DNA from: Asaia bogorensis
GTDB lineage: Bacteria; Pseudomonadota; Alphaproteobacteria; Acetobacterales; Acetobacteraceae
Assembly (NCBI GenBank): GCA_945873195.1
Contig: CAMCDA010000025.1
Coordinates: 1 to 33,918, forward strand
Length of the DNA: 33,918 nt
Direction: 5' to 3'
In this document: in pieces, positions 32,859-33,918 of the stretch
Position numbering within the stretch: position 1 is the first letter of the stretch
Layout of the letters: the number at the start of each line of letters is the position of its first letter
Notes under the pieces: model-generated
Database searches by the model: none
What the model saw: the letters and a program-made list of their open reading frames with translations, nothing else
Told to the model about the DNA's origin: nothing
Translations under genes and position numbers: made by a program

Positions 32859-33629
32859 TCAGCTTGGGAGAGGGACGGGCGGGCCGAGACCGTCCGGCGG
32901 CGTTTCGCCGATCAGACAGCCGAGCGCGAGGCGCACGGCGGATGGGCGCAGGTCCCGCCAGTCGATGTGCCAGGCGTCCTTGCGTCTGTCGCGTTCGCGC
33001 TGGAAGGTTTCTTCCCGCCGAGCACGCACCTGGTACAGGCGCATGAGGCTGCCGCCGTAGCGCCGCAGGGTCTTTTCCACCTGGTTCCAGAATGCGCCTT
33101 CGCACAGGCCGGGGGCGATGCCGAGGTCCATGCAAATAGAGGCGATGGTGCGGCCGACCGGGCGGCGCCGCACGTCAGCCGCGAGTTCTTCGGGCGTGGG
33201 CAGGCGGGACGCGGCCGGATCGTCGGGGTCCAACAGCGCGGGGTCGGGGCGGCGTGGGTGGAGGGCCGCGGGGCGCGGGCCTGGTGCCGGTTTGGCCGGC
33301 GGACGGTGGTGGGGTTGCAGTTCGACGCAGGGCGGCCAGGCGAAGCGCAGGTTGCGGCCCCTGGTGGCGCGGGCGAGGAGGTATTCTTGCAGGGCGAGCG
33401 CGCGGAGGAGGCCGCGTTGCATGCGGTGCAGGATGGTGGGGAGATGGTCGGTGCCGAAGACAGCGGCGGCGGTGGCGAATTCCGGGGCGGATGCGCGGGT
33501 GGTGGCGGTCGCGGCGAAGTGGCGGGCGTGGGCGATGAGGGCGGCGAGGACGTTGAGAACAGCCCCGATGCGCCCCGGGATGGGGCGGGGTTTTGTGGGC
33601 GCAGGGGTGGTTAAGGCTGTTTGGGTCAT
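32859..33629 (-). CDS. Conserved hypothetical protein, Acetobacteraceae-type
   Basis: The function of this 256-aa protein is not recognised. The N-terminal third (about 20-90) is helical and Ala-rich: RIGAVLNVLAALIAHARHFAATA and LPTILHRMQRGLLRALALQEYLL. A Pro/Arg-rich linker follows (about 105-145). The C-terminal part starts with RLPTPEELAADVRRRPVGRTIASICMDLGIAPGL, followed by FWNQVEKTLRRYGGSLMRLYQV. This pattern recalls a multicopy family of uncharacterised proteins that I associate with Acetobacteraceae. That association is from memory and untested. There are no catalytic motifs or membrane segments. The ATG at 33629 is preferred to the frame start at 33665. It precedes the aminotransferase by 186 nt. 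Confidence 0.65.
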   Translation of the reverse strand: MTQTALTTPAPTKPRPIPGRIGAVLNVLAALIAHARHFAATATTRASAPEFATAAAVFGTDHLPTILHRMQRGLLRALALQEYLLARATRGRNLRFAWPPCVELQPHHRPPAKPAPGPRPAALHPRRPDPALLDPDDPAASRLPTPEELAADVRRRPVGRTIASICMDLGIAPGLCEGAFWNQVEKTLRRYGGSLMRLYQVRARREETFQRERDRRKDAWHIDWRDLRPSAVRLALGCLIGETPPDGLGPPVPLPS

Positions 33630-33918
33630 GGGTTGGGTGGTAGCAGGTTTATGGGAACAAAGCAAGAATATAATGATAAAATTCCTAGTGCGCGGGTTCG
33701 ACCGGAAAAGGGGACGGTCGGCTTCCTGACAGTCTCATTTCGGGACGCTGGAGCCAAAGCCTGCCATACCCCTCAGCCATCCCCTCATTTTTTATTCTGT
33801 GATTCCAAGGTAGTAGGTTGGTATGCCAAGTCGTCCCGCCACCTGCAACGGGAAGCTGGGCCAGCTGACCGGGTCACACCCCGAGTCACGTAACCCAGCC
33901 TGATACAAAAAGCGGTGT
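33630..33918. other. Non-coding, locally AT-rich end of window
   Basis: No supported gene is seen. The stretch at about 33660-33690 (ATATAATGATAAAATTCC and flanks) is markedly AT-rich against the background and may contain the promoter of the hypothetical gene on the minus strand, although no convincing -35/-10 pair is found. An ORF of about 80 codons from the ATG at 33651 lacks a good ribosome binding site and coding-like codon bias. Confidence 0.4.

Noticed and set aside
32725-33135. 136-codon minus-strand ORF next to the hypothetical gene
   Set aside because: It overlaps the better-supported gene at 32859-33629 in another frame and has an Arg/Pro-rich composition typical of a shadow.
33651-33893. 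Possible 80-codon plus-strand gene at the window end
   Set aside because: Weak ribosome binding site, no recognisable domain and codon use unlike the neighbouring genes.

Overview
The window reads as chromosomal DNA from a high-GC alphaproteobacterium, most likely Rhodospirillales and probably Acetobacteraceae-like. The reasons are strong GC3 codon bias, long open antisense frames, a PetP/PetR-type MarR plus OmpR-family regulator pair, many alphaproteobacterial-type genes, GC-rich REP-like repeats, and a hypothetical protein (32859-33629) that resembles a family I associate with Acetobacteraceae. The taxonomy is inferred. There is no rRNA, tRNA, CRISPR array, intact insertion sequence or prophage. 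It looks like ordinary chromosome with some accessory inserts.

Layout. (1) 1-4293, plus strand: the tail of a maturation cluster for a molybdenum hydroxylase of the CO dehydrogenase / xanthine dehydrogenase type. It holds a CoxE-like VWA protein, a split XdhC (N and C halves as separate genes) and a fused MoeA-like / MobA-like protein. The enzyme subunits are not in the window and are probably upstream. (2) 4371-6668, minus strand: a flavin amine oxidase and branched-chain aminotransferase ilvE. ilvE is divergent from a petP-petR-histidine kinase operon (6772-9379). The shared region carries two palindromes with the same AACAATATT core. (3) 9459-10667: an Fsr-like MFS exporter, followed on the other strand by a 27-codon ORF with a near-perfect Shine-Dalgarno, lying between two strong hairpins. 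(4) 10963-13186, minus strand: a tightly coupled operon of two half-size chromate transporters and an M28-like protein whose usual metal ligands are mostly gone but which carries HELGH. (5) 13310-17862, plus strand: an alpha/beta hydrolase lacking the nucleophilic serine, a periplasmic PpiC/SurA-type isomerase, a DadA-like amino acid dehydrogenase and MmsA. (6) 17984-20356: a chemoreceptor with an N-terminal NIT (nitrate/nitrite sensing) domain and a C-terminal PilZ domain. A long inverted repeat covers its ribosome binding site and another covers its stop codon.

(7) 20481-22573, minus strand: a CurA-like reductase and a zinc alcohol dehydrogenase overlapping by ATGA. (8) 22681-23636: a RES/Xre (MbcTA/ParST-type) toxin-antitoxin pair with an apparently near-leaderless promoter. 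It is convergent with a PhnZ-like HD-domain oxygenase (23629-24177). (9) 24343-26406: an M17 leucyl-aminopeptidase-like protein and a MarR regulator. (10) 26435-33629, minus strand: a Cache-type hybrid histidine kinase with receiver and Hpt domains, a HODM-family (DUF3445) protein, a tandem GNAT, a class I aminotransferase and the hypothetical protein. REP-like hairpins sit in the gaps.

No complete new multi-gene system can be claimed from sequence alone. The observations most worth following are the 27-aa microprotein, the two-site ilvE/petP operator region, the hairpin-masked NIT-PilZ chemoreceptor, and the chromate-transporter operon with an HExxH-bearing M28-like protein.
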